Positions 45,901 through 57,900 of a DNA stretch of 64,000 nt are shown piece by piece (within the stretch, counting starts at the first letter, position 1; the number at the start of each line of letters is the position of its first letter). Position numbers and translations under genes: made by a program. The stretch is from NCBI GenBank assembly GCA_963930655.1, contig OZ005621.1, positions 7,613,001 through 7,677,000 on the forward strand, written 5' to 3'. Below the pieces are notes generated by a model. That model made no database searches. It was not told where the DNA came from and was given only the letters and a program-made list of their open reading frames with translations. Origin of the DNA: Myrica gale (Eukaryota; Streptophyta; Magnoliopsida; Fagales; Myricaceae).

Positions 45901-48900
45901 TCGGGCCCGGATGGATTCTCTCTTGCCTTCTTTCACGCTTGTTGGGATTGTGTTAAGGAAGATGTGATGCAGATGTTTCATGAGTTCGCGCGAGTTGGGA
46001 AGTTTGTTCGGAGCTTGAACTCCTCCTTCATTGTCCTTATTCCCAAGAAGCCGGGAGCTGTGGAGCTCAAGGACTTCCGCCCCATTAGTCTTGTGGGGAG
46101 TGTTTACAAGATTCTAGCCAAAGTGTTGGCTAATAGGCTGAAGTCGGTGGTGGATAAAATTATTTCCCCTTCACAGAATGCCTTTGTTCGAGGGAGACAG
46201 ATTTTGGACTCGGTGCTCATTGCCAATGAGTGTATTGATTCCAGGTTGAGGTCGGGGGTGCCAGGGATGCTTTGTAAGTTGGACGTTCAGAAGGCCTATG
46301 ATCATGTGAATTGGAACTTTCTTTTATACCTACTTCGTCGTTGTGGCTTCGGCGATAAGTGGTGTCGTTGGATCTCCTTTTGTATCTCGTCGGTGAAGTT
46401 CTCATTTATAGTCAATGGAGGCCCGAATGGTTTTTTCAGTAGCTCGCGTGGTTTAAGGCAAGGGGACCCTCTTTCTCCACTTCTGTTTGTGATTGTTATG
46501 GAAGCCTTCAGCCGAATGATGGGGAGGGTAGTGGAGCACGGCGGTCTTGAGGGTTTTGCAATCGGAGATGGTAGTGTGAGCATTTCTCACTTGCTTTATG
46601 CTGATGATACCTTGGTGTTATGTGGGGCTGAAGCGAGTCATTTCCGATGTCTCAGATGTCTCCTTTTGTGTTTCGAGGCGGTCTCGGGTCATAGAATTAA
46701 CTTGTCAAAGTCCGAGGTTATTCCTATTGGTGGAGTTGCTTCAGTGCAGGAGTTGGCGAGTATTTTGGAGTGTAGAGTGTCTTCCTTGCCGATGACATAC
46801 CTTGGTCTTCCGTTGGGTGCTCGTTTTAAGAGTGTCCATATTTGGGATGAGATCCTTGAGCGGATGGAGCGAAGGCTGGCGGGCTGGCAACGTATGTATC
46901 TTTCTAAGGGTGGTAGGTTTACTCTCATTAAGTCTACTCTCTCTTGTCTCCCCACCTATTTCCTATCCTTGTTCCCTATTCCGGTTGCGATTGCTAACCG
47001 GTTGGAGAAGCTTCAAAGGGACTTTCTTTGAGGTAGTGTTGGGGGTGTGCCTAAATATCATCTTGTGAAGTGGGAGTTGGTGTGTTCTCCATTTTCTAAT
47101 GGGGGTTTGGGGCTCCGTAGTCTTAAGTTATTCAACAGGGCTCTTCTGTGCAAATGGTTGTGGCGCTTTGCTCACGAGCGTGATAGGCTTTGGAGGGTCG
47201 TTATAGCGGCTAAATATGGATGCACGGTGGGCCAGTGGAGTACTTGCCCGAGCAGGGGGCCCTATGGTGTGAGTTTGTGGCGGTTCATCTCCAAAGGCTG
47301 GGCCGCTTTCAGCCGCATATCAGGTACTCGGTGGGCAATGGCTCGAGGATAAGCTTTTGGCATGATTGGTGGTGTGGTGACCGCCCTCTGTCTGTGGCCT
47401 TCCCGATCGTGTTTTCGTTGTCCAGGTGTAAGGAGGCTATGGTGGCGGGGTGTTTGGCTGAAAGTGAGGGCATTGTAGTGTGGCATGTTCCCTTTGTGAG
47501 ATCTGCGAACGATTGAGAGGTACAAGAGTTTTCTGCCTTTTACTCTCTCTTGTATGGTGCGCAGATCCGGAGAGGGGAGGACGATCAGCTGTCTTGGCCC
47601 GGCTCCGCGAATGGTGTTTTTTCAGTAAAGTCAATGTATCATTTATTTGCCGGGAGGAATATCGTGTCTCTTCCTTGGAAAGGTGTGTGGAGGTCGCGTT
47701 GCCCGTTGAGGGTCTCTCCTTTTTTGTTTGGGAGGCTATGCACGAAAGGATCCTCACGATTGACAATCTTCGAAGAAAAGGTGTCTACATGGCTGCTTGG
47801 TGCTTCCTTTGCCGTGGCGATGGGGAGTCGGTTAATCACGTGCTCCTTCACTGCCCCTTGGCGCGAGGGCTCTGGAGTCATATTCTTAGCCTCACGAACT
47901 TCCATTGGGTGATGCCGGAGAAAGTGGTGGATGTGCTCTGGAGTTGGGAGAGAAGATTTTCTGACCCCGTTGCTAAGGCCATTTGGAGAATGATTCCCTC
48001 GTGTGTTTGGTGGTGCCTTTGGAGGGAGCGAAACAATAGATGTTTTGAAGATGTTTCGGGGTCCCTTGTGAACTTGCAAGGGTCTTTGTTGCTTTCATTG
48101 TTTAGTTGGGCTAATGCGGTTTTAGGGGGCTTTTTTGTTAGCTTTGATGATTTCCTTAGTTTTGTTGCTTACTTGTATTAAGCGCTTTCGGTATAGTCCC
48201 TTGTACTGTTATCGCTTGTTCTAATAAAATTTCCTTACTTATCAAAAAAAAAAAATGAACTTCTGTCCTAAAGCCCAGCTCTTGTGGAAAAGAAAATGTC
48301 TGGACTCCAAAGGGGCATCCATTTACCAACTCTTGGTTGATTTTCATAATCTCAGCACCTATGCCTCCCTACATTTGTTTTGTACACCTCACTAGCTCTT
48401 CCACGATTTTACCGCCTTTGAAAGACTCCCTTTGTTGTTTGGTACTGCATACCTGTCTTTTTCTTTTTTGGTTGGCTTTTTTTTTTTGGCGGGGCCCGGG
48501 AGAGGTGGGGGGGGCGCTTTGATATTGTGATTTCATGGGGGTCCCTTGAATAGGGTAAGAGCAGTTTGGTTGAGCATTTGATACTAGTTTGATTAACCAA
48601 TATGTTTTACTGGGTTTCAGTTGGAGATCGGTTCTCAAGTAGTTGGTCGAAAAGACGTGTCAAAAAGTGCTTTTGATATCTGGAAGGAGGTAATGAAGAG
48701 CAGTAAATATTAACGTGTTAAAAATCTATCCACTTATCATTCATTTCAACTATTTTTTTCTTTTTAAATATGATAATGCTACTATCTGTAGATTTTCCAA
48801 AGGAGAAAAATGAAGCAGGAAAGAAAATCCCATTCCAGTTGTAGCAGTATGTCCAATGAGTTTGACCATTTGCACTCCCTCATATCTAACCGGTACATAG

Positions 48901-51900
48901 TTACTTCGTGTCAACATCTCTTGTTCCTCTTATATTTTGGAAGATAAACAATCTTGCTAGAGTGTTTGATGAATATACAGTGGTGACTACGATTTGATAA
49001 TGGAAGGGATCCATGAAAACATTTTGCATCTCCATTATCATGATCCACTTATGCAGAAGACAGTAAGATTTACCTTAGTTGTATATGGTTACTTTCCTAT
49101 CGAATATTAAGCTTTTACGGTACCTGTTGTTGCTGCCTCATATATGACTTTTGTAAATGCATGTGAAGGTCAAGTGCTTAAATACCCTTGGTGTTTCTGA
49201 TCAGATGCACCAATATGTCTTGCGCACACAGCAGATGGCTCTTTATGGTAAAGACATGCAGGACCTATCATTTGCTACCCTCCACTATCGAGGTTGATTT
49301 CAACCATATACTTCTGACCATATTTCTCTTCGCTGCAGCTTATCTACCTCCTAGTGCAATCACTGTACATTATCTAGTAGCACAAGTTCAAAAACCCAAC
49401 ATCGAATGGCCTAAGTCACATCAAAGGTATCTCTATCTCTAATTACAAGTTGATGCAAAAGCAATTTTTTTTACCACTTTTAACTATTGCTTTTTTACCA
49501 ATCTTCAGACATCGAACAATGGGGTTGGAAAAGATGGAGACTATAAGGTCTTGGCATAACAAGATTCCTCCCTATATTTCAAGGCATATCTCAACTAAGT
49601 CCTTTGTAGAAGACTTGATATCTCCACTATTGCATATTCTGTCACCACCAACTCTAAGACCGGTAATTTACCTACATAACTGTTCCTCCATTTTTGGAGT
49701 TCCCTTTCTTTTCCCTTCTTATCTTGCACGCACATTATGGTTGCAATTAGCTATCACTCTGTAATTTCATCGCTTGGTTCAAAAATTATTTTACAACCCT
49801 GAGGGTGGTATTGATAGTATATAGCACATATGATGCACTGGCAAGATACGCAAGTTAGGGCTGTGCATGGGCGGTGGCGGCTATGCCACCCACCGCCACC
49901 GCCTCAAGCGGTGGTGAATATGTTACCACCAGCACTGCTACCGGTGGTAACATATAACCGGTCCCAGCGGTAGCGGTAACACCGGTGGCGGTGCCGGTGA
50001 ACTGCTACCACCGCTGGGCCCTGATTTTTGGGCCCATTTGTTGGGCTTTTTGGGTCATTTGGACTGGTTTTTTGAGCGTTTTTGGGCCATTTCGACCTTT
50101 TTTGGGGCCCGTTGTTGGTGCGTTTTGGACCCCTTTTTTGGGCGTTTTGGGCCATTTAGATCCAATTTTTTGGCGATTTGGACCCCTTTTTTGTGCCATT
50201 TGTACCCCTACTGTGGCGTTTTTTAGAGTTCCCAATATAATGATCCATAATCTAAACAAAGATGTAAAACAATTAACGAAATAAAAAAAAACAATATAGT
50301 GAAAATTGTATCTAAACATGTAGGCCATATTATTGATCCCCATGACAATAATTAAGTTTAATCATGGAGATTCTAATCATATGACCTTTTTTTATATGCC
50401 CCATTTTTTTTTAGAATGACCAAATCCAATATTTGATCATTCTCAATTAAAACACTAAAACGTTATTTTAATTTTCACTTATAAGTTACAAAACTACAAC
50501 AAAATTAACAAATTGTCAAATACAAGTTAGAAAACTTACTAGTTAATCAAACTACAACAATGCATAATGCAAGACAACCACATGACCCGCTAAAGTCCTC
50601 TTGTAATAAACACAAGACTCTAAATGTTGCTTCAACTCCGATGTCCCATTCTTCTTGTGATGTGCAGGAAAATCTTTCTTACAATAGTGACATATGGCTC
50701 TAACATTCATAGCATCATTTTCACCAACAACCTTAGTGTAGTGCTGTCAAACCGGAGACTCACGTGAGTTCTTCCTCTTTTTAAGTGGAGGAAGTGGTGG
50801 TAACCCACGTGGATCAGACCCAGTTGTTTCCATACTCTCCGTAGGAGTGGCTGGACAAGATTGAGAAGGTGTAGTAGCCACACTATTACCTATCACGTTA
50901 GAAGTGTGACCAGTTTCACTTCCCAATCGAGTCTCACTCCTAGGAGTACATGATTGTGTCAAATCCATCTGAAAATAAAGAATACAAAAATACGGATTTT
51001 TAAAAACAAAAAATAACATCATTCATAAAAAAAGAAAACATAACATCAAGTATCAATTTCTATTCAAACAATCCAATCAAATATATTCTCCAACAGAGTC
51101 ACAAACAACGAGCTTAAATCTCATCCTCCAACAGATTCACAAATCACACCACAAGTATCCAATCCCATCCTCCAAATGACAACAGATTCACAAACCCTAA
51201 AGCAATTTAAGTAACTAAATTTAATATAGGGATGAGATAGAAAGACATACCTGATTTGCAATCAAATAAACCAATTTAATTAAACAGAGAGAGAGATGCC
51301 ACTGCCAAACAGATCCAACCCACTGAAACCTACGATTAAGAGAGAAAATGTTCAATCTATCTCATAATTTAGCAAGTCAAACAAGCTTATCAAAAAAAAT
51401 TTAGCAAGTCAAACAAGAAGTTTTACACATCTTTGGGAAACATCAGATGATATATAAAAAAATCATTTCCATGTCAACAGCAGAGATAACGATGTAAACA
51501 AATATTAAGTACGATAGATTGACCTCTATTGACATATCATGCTAAGAGCAACTTAAATAGTACCAGAATTAGCTATGACTCCAGACTGGAATTAGATTAG
51601 ATGATGATAAGCCACTGATGAAAACCAAAGTTAACGGAAGAGCAGCAGTTTATTAGTCCAAAGAAAGATTCAGAAACGTTAAAGTAACAAAGCACAAGCA
51701 CGTACAATCAATGCCTAACTCTAGTTTTGAACACAAAACAACACTTTCAAATAATTTTAACACAAGGAGAAGTAGCAATCAGCACAAAATTAGCAATCTA
51801 GCTGACAAACCGCTAATAGTAAATATAAATATATCTCAAATACCATGATTTTAAAGGCATTAATAAACAGTTGGTCAACCCTGTGGCCAGCAGTAATTGC

Positions 51901-54900
51901 ATCTTCTGCAATATCCTTTTCTTCAGTGGTGGTATTTGTTTCTTTCATTTATATTTGCACTTAGTGGATTTGAGGGAACATAAATCTACTAGTGTTACCA
52001 CTACCGTCAATGAGGACATTCAAGATCGAGATCAAGAACAAGATCAGCCTCAAAGAGAGAACCCCATCAGAGAGGAACACGAGAAGTAGCAATTAGCACA
52101 AAATTAGCAATCTAGCTGACAAAATGCTAGAAGTAAATATAAGGGTTAAATGCATGTCATGCCCCTGTGGTATGCGGTAATAGCAAATATGCCCCTGAGG
52201 TAAACAAAGTCATTTTCATACCCCTGAGGTAAACATTCAGGAGCTAATATGCCCTTCCGTTATGTTTACCTCAGGGGTATGAAAGGGCATATTTGCTCCT
52301 GAATGTTTACCTCAGGGGTATGAAAAAGACTTTATTTACCTCAGGGATATATTTTCTATTACCGCATACCACAGGGGCATGACATGCATTTAACCCTAAA
52401 TATAAATATATCTCAAATACCATGATTGCATTATATGATAGTTGCTCAGCCTTGTGGCCGACAGTAAATATAAATATATCTCAACCAGTGATTAACTTCA
52501 CAATTATAACCTTAGAGCAAATCGGTGTGAAAAAAAAAGAGGCAGAGAGGGACTTACCGTGAGGGAGACAGAGTCGAACGAGAGAGAGTTGAGCCGACAA
52601 CAACTGTAGGAGGCGGAGACAGATGAGATTCGACAGAGAGAGATAGAGAGGAAGATAGCGAGAGAGAGAGAGACTTACCGGGCAGATGCGTCTCAGCTGG
52701 CCGTGAGTCCTCGATTGTCGAGGAGGGGCCGGGGGGCTGACTGCTGAGCGTCGTGAGCGAGTGCAAATGAATGAATGAGGGGAATGGGGATTCGGGATCC
52801 CTAAGGGGAAGACAGTCGTAAAACAAAACGACACCCCCCCTTCTTTTTTTCTTCTTTTAAAACCCGGTTGTGGCGGTGAACCGCCCGGCGGTGGCGGTGA
52901 CGCCACCGCTAATTTCACCGCCTTTGGGTGAAATTAGCAACCGGTACCGGTGGGGTGGCGGTTAACTGGCCCACTGCCGGTACCGGTGAACACCCCTAAC
53001 GCAAGTCTTTCATTTTCTGCGGAAGTGTTATATGCCGAGCCTTTTCTGTTTGAGCTGACAGTTGGATTGCTTGTGTTGTTAAGTAGTGGCTGACTTGCAC
53101 TTTGAGTTGGAAATTAAACTTTAAATATTGTTCATAAAACCTGTCTATGGGTTAGTTTGTAAATAAGATGCAGACGCCTGAAATACATCGACCTTTGCCA
53201 AGGTGTCAGCCGCGTGGAATGACAATGGTGGGTTTGCAGAGGTTAAACCCCTTTTGCTGATCCCTCTCCAAATTAAAAGTACCTCCTTGAACTCTCTATA
53301 CCTTGAGTTACTTTGGGGCAGGTGAGGTGCAGAACAACTACATGATGCACAAAGTTCCCTCTCTTCTCTTTGAACCAATTTGGTACTTGTCCTGTTCGCA
53401 GACAGCGCTCTATCTTTGAATAGGTGTGGAGCCTATTCTTGTGCAAAACAAAATGGTGCAAAAAGCATGCAAACCTTGTATATTTGATCCATCTTATCCA
53501 TTGAGTGTAAACATCTCAATGGATCTTCTTCCAAGCATGTTATACACTTTTATCTTTCCTAATAATGTCGTTTCTTAATAGCAAGTAGAGTCAACTTGAC
53601 CAAGAAGTTATATCTAGATGGTTATGTTGTACCATGTTATTTTTGCTTAACTGTCGAGTATAGGCCCTAGTAGCCATCATACCCTCCTTAGTTTTCACAG
53701 TGTAACATGTATGGCTTGCTCTTGCTTTCCTTGTCACCTTTCATATTTTTCTTTTGGGTTGAAGACATTTTTCGCCCCTCAACTATTGAGGTGTTGACAC
53801 TTTGCACTTTGAACTATCAATTTCATAGCATTTCACTCATCTTATAACCGTTTACATTTTGCACCCTCTGCTGTTAATTTGGAAGGAAAATAATATTTTG
53901 ATTAAGTGAAATGACATTTTTACCCTCATAATTTTGTCATTATATCTTATTTGGGGGTAAACTCGTCATTTCATTGAACCAATATATCAATTTTCGTTCA
54001 AATTAACAGCGGAGAGGGTGCAAAGTGTACAAGGATGGTTGTTGAGGGGTGAAATGTTGAGAAATCCATAGTTCGAGGTGCAATGTGTGAGCACCCCAAT
54101 AGTCAGTGGACGAAAAGTGTATTTTTTCCTTTTCTTTTCTTCTTTATTTCCTTGTTCCTATCTGTGTTCCCTTCAAAAACATGTTCTGATTCTTTTCCTT
54201 TACCATTTTTCAAAGGTAAATGGTAGAACCTTTCTTGTTTTCCACTTATTTTATTAAAATGTGAATAAGCTGATATTACGACTGCCAAAATGATTAGTCA
54301 CAGGCATTCAAGCACATGCTCACACATTGAAGAAGAGAGAGGTGGGATGGGGTTTGGTGGATATGGCCTTCTACTTAAGTCATTATGTCATAATGCCCGT
54401 ATGTCCATACACACATGTAGAAAGAGAGACGTGGGGCTTGTGAGGACCTAGGACTTAATTTCCTTTGAACATAATGGCTGCCAAAAATTTCATATGTAAC
54501 ATGGATGATGATTGAACACCTATTCACCTAAGAAGAAATAAAGGGTATTACAAACTATGTAACTATTCTTTTGTAATTACTACTATTTAACCACCTATTT
54601 CTCTGCATGAGTGCATGTGTGTCTGTCTTCCTTTCTTAATTAAGAGGAACTGTGCTACTGCTTATTTCTATGGTCTGAAGCCACTCTCAGGTTGCATTAC
54701 AATTGCTGTCGGAAAGAGAGAAGAATTATCTTGCTCAGTTGGTTAGCACCATGGTATCATACTCAATAACATATAAGAATGTCAAACCTGATCCTCGGCC
54801 CAATAACCCAGGACATGAAGCAGCTTCAGATGCGTCGTCACTTTCTTTTGATCCTCCGATTAATGACTTCATTAACTTCAAGGTTTGAGTTTGTTAATAT

Positions 54901-57900
54901 TCATTGCACTTAGAAATGGTTTAGGTGGATTTGATATGTTTCTTAATTTCAAAATTCTGGTCTGAATATCTTTTTCAATTGGACAGGACTATAATTCTGG
55001 TCATTGTATACTTGCTCTAGCTATGAAGCAGGTTTTGTTGCACGAGGTGAGTCGTGTATATTTTGAAGGTTGGTTGGTTTGTTCAGTTATATCTGAAACC
55101 ATCTTTGTTGTACCTAATGACTCCATCCAAGACTAGTTACGATAACTGGATCTCTTTTGGCTTGGAGAAGAAAGGACCTCTTCTGTTTCTTAAGATTTAA
55201 GAATAAAGAAATTCATTGTCGATAGCTTCCATTGTCTTTAAGATCTTCATAAAGGACGTAGAATTCAAAGGGATGTGTATCCTTCTATCCATTCCTGAGT
55301 GAGGTATATGTACCAGAATCTCCTCCCCCCCCCCCCCCTTTCTCTCTCTGTTTCCAGATATGTCCTGAATAAGTGTTTTAGTTGAGGTAGGTATAACACC
55401 ATGCAGCCTACTGGACATGTATAAGAAAGGAAACCTATGTAGAGTCCTCTATGAGCACTAGTGATTAGCCTGGCACCTTATGTCAGTGACATTTTTCAGT
55501 GATATACTTACTGAAGGCAGTACTCCTATGGGTAGGGAACAGTTTTTAGCTTTCAAGCCTGTGCCTAGGCGCATCTTCTATGAGGCCCATTTGAAGGAGT
55601 ACTGTACGCCATGAACAACTTCTCGTAAAACTCCAATAACAAATGGGATGGGGGGGGGTCTATTAGTCTTCAAACAAATCTTTTATCCTTGTTTGTAACT
55701 CTTCTCTAAGGGCTGGAAAAATTGGAAAACTATTTGAACCACAGTTTCGCCTCAGAAAAGGTGTCACCCTTTTGCAATACCAAACTGAAATTCACTGCTT
55801 TGTTTGATCCCATGTGATGAAAAGTGTATATGTTCAGGTTGAAAAGCAAAAGATCTTGCAAGTAGCCATTGGAAGATTCATGTACTTAACAGATGAATGC
55901 ACCAAGGAAAGCCGGGATTCTGTTGATGGGGAAACTAGCAGAGCACAATCTACCAACACTCATCATGCACCTGCAAGTGTTCAGAAAAACATTGAAAAGG
56001 CAAACAATATGTCAAGTGTAGGTCAATGTAATCCAAGTACCTCCAAAATCGGGGCAAATTTGACTTCCAGCAAAAGTGCTGAAGTGGGCATAAAACTGAA
56101 ATCCCAAGGAGATAGGAAAAGGCTATCTAGTGGTTCCTCAAGTTTCTTTGACAGGTAGTATATGCTTTCCATACTCATTTCTAAATCACTATATATAGAA
56201 ATAGTTTGTGAGCGCAAAGGACAAGAGGCTGAGCCCAGAGCTTGGGACTCCCTAATTGGGCTTGAAGAACCCCTTAGGGTCCACAATGAATGGTCTACAA
56301 ATGTCTACAAAGGGCCCACAACGAATGTTCAATACGAGGGAACAGCAGGTGCTCCTCAAATCGGGTTGAGTCATTACCTGGATATGGTGGTAAAAAAGCT
56401 GGGGAACAGGGATAATGACCATGAGTCTCGTCCCTATAATTTTGCACACGGATATTTGAACCCATGATTTTCTATCCATCAAAAAAGGAATAAGCCCTTA
56501 TACCCCCAAGGGTTTGGTGTGGTGGTAAGGCTTCGGCTTGGGTTCTCACATGTCCCAAGTTCGAGCCCCAACACCCCCATTATCGCCCTTGACTTACCTG
56601 CTCCCTGGGTTGTGGGGTCGGTCCAGGGGGCCGGGGTTTGTACTTCAGGGTTGGGCCAAAAGGGTCCGGCTTTGGGGAATTTCCTCGTCATCAAAAAAAA
56701 AAAAGGAATAAGCCCTTACTAAATGACCATGCTGGTGGTCTATATATTGCCATATTGCTTTTTTTTTTTCAGCATTACTATCAGTTTATAATTTTTGGGT
56801 TTTCATTTTCATTTTCATTTTTAGTTGTATTTGTTATTACTTCACTTGGCTATTATAATCACCACTGATGAAATTTTTTTCGTGAAAAGTTCCATTCAGG
56901 TTGGTGAAATGACATCTTTTTTTTTTCACCCTTCTGCTTTTTATAATACTTATTTCAGTGCATCCATACTGGGTATGGACCCTTGTCTACAATTTTATCA
57001 ACAACATATGTCTTTCTCATATTTATTTTTCTTTGTTGTTTGTCCTGATATTTGTTTGTTCGAACCTAGCACAAGCTCATTTTATCTGGGGCACATAGGT
57101 GGACTATTGTGGGCAGGCTGCATTTAATAATTTCTGGTCTGACAGCCTGGCAGAGCCCATGTACAACATTGTAGGCAGCTTGGTTAGATTAAATTTGTAG
57201 ATGCAAATACTCTAGTGCAAGCTCATTTGTTGCTTTCAAATGCTTGATGAAATTTACATTACTTCATGAAAAAATACTTCTGTTGTAGATACCATTGGGA
57301 AAAGGTCAATGGTAGATTAGCATGCAATAATGGTTAGTAGTTAGGTTATATGAGTTATCTCTCATCATCCCCTGTTCGTTTTAATACCAGGTTTAAGAAG
57401 TTGAGTAGTGAAGGTTCCCAGAGCACTGATATTGTTGTGAAGAAAGAAGCAACCTCGGAGAGGGATTTGCGTCCGCTGCTTTTTAAATTTAATGAGGTAC
57501 AGGATTATTCTTGGTGCTTGAATTCCTTCGTAGTTTGAGTGCCATTATGCACGTAATGTCATACTTTCTTATAGGCCAACTTTAGAAATACTGCCGCAGG
57601 TGTGTAACGTATGTTGTTCTGAAACTAGATGAGAGCGGTGACACGATAAAAAAGGGTTGAAGGCCCTTTTACTAGAATCTAGTGTGCACGTAGACATACT
57701 GCAGAGAATCAAATTAATTGCTCTGCTGCACTTCAATTTTTTTGGGTTTTTCTTTTGCTTTTATCACTTGTAACTGCAATCTCTCTCTCTCTCTCTAGGT
57801 TAAGATGTATAGGTTTGAATATTAGTAGATGATTAAGATGGCCTTGTTTGAAGGGATTAATGAGATTAGACGTGGGGATGAGGGAGGTGAAGGCAGTTGT

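Larger units (their letters stand above)
42621..48249 (+). mobile_element. Nearly full-length LINE in CTF18 intron 12
   Basis: Sense-oriented non-LTR element of about 5.6 kb with two ORFs and an A-tail (48244-48255). It is flanked by a perfect 12-bp duplication AAAAAATGAACT (42609-42620 and 48250-48261; the A run makes the exact boundary ambiguous by a few bases). The 5' leader is CT-rich (CTCTCTCCCTCCTCCTCCG). Damage is limited to two TGG-to-TGA type stops and two frameshifts in the 3' part of ORF2, so the insertion is fairly recent. A polyadenylation signal AATAAA lies at 48222-48227. Confidence 0.95.
49856..52998 (-). mobile_element. Non-autonomous hAT element with 8-bp target duplication
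   Basis: The ends TAGGGCTGTGCATGG and, as complement of the right end, TAGGGGTGTTCACCGG are short hAT-type inverted repeats. They are flanked by a perfect 8-bp duplication ACGCAAGT (49848-49855 and 52999-53006). Both subterminal regions are rich in GGTGGCGGT/ACCGCC repeats that can pair with each other. The only coding trace is the N-terminal BED-finger part of a transposase; the rest has been replaced by AT-rich filler. It sits in CTF18 intron 18 and hosts a MITE and a micro-insertion. Confidence 0.92.

Noticed and set aside
43109-46955. Long minus-strand open frames opposite LINE ORF1 and ORF2
   Set aside because: They mirror the codon structure of the GC-rich LINE coding strand and show no protein family signature.
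49904-50343. Overlapping open frames with GPK/WPK repeats
   Set aside because: They are produced by the subterminal TTTTTGGGCC-type repeats of the hAT element and are low complexity on both strands.
55325-55338. Run of 14 C in CTF18 intron 20
   Set aside because: A homopolymer with no flanking structure; could even be an assembly artefact. No function can be supported.
56501-56704. tRNA gene suggested by box A and box B
   Set aside because: No cloverleaf, GC-rich extension after box B, A-tail and a 14-bp target duplication show it is a SINE.
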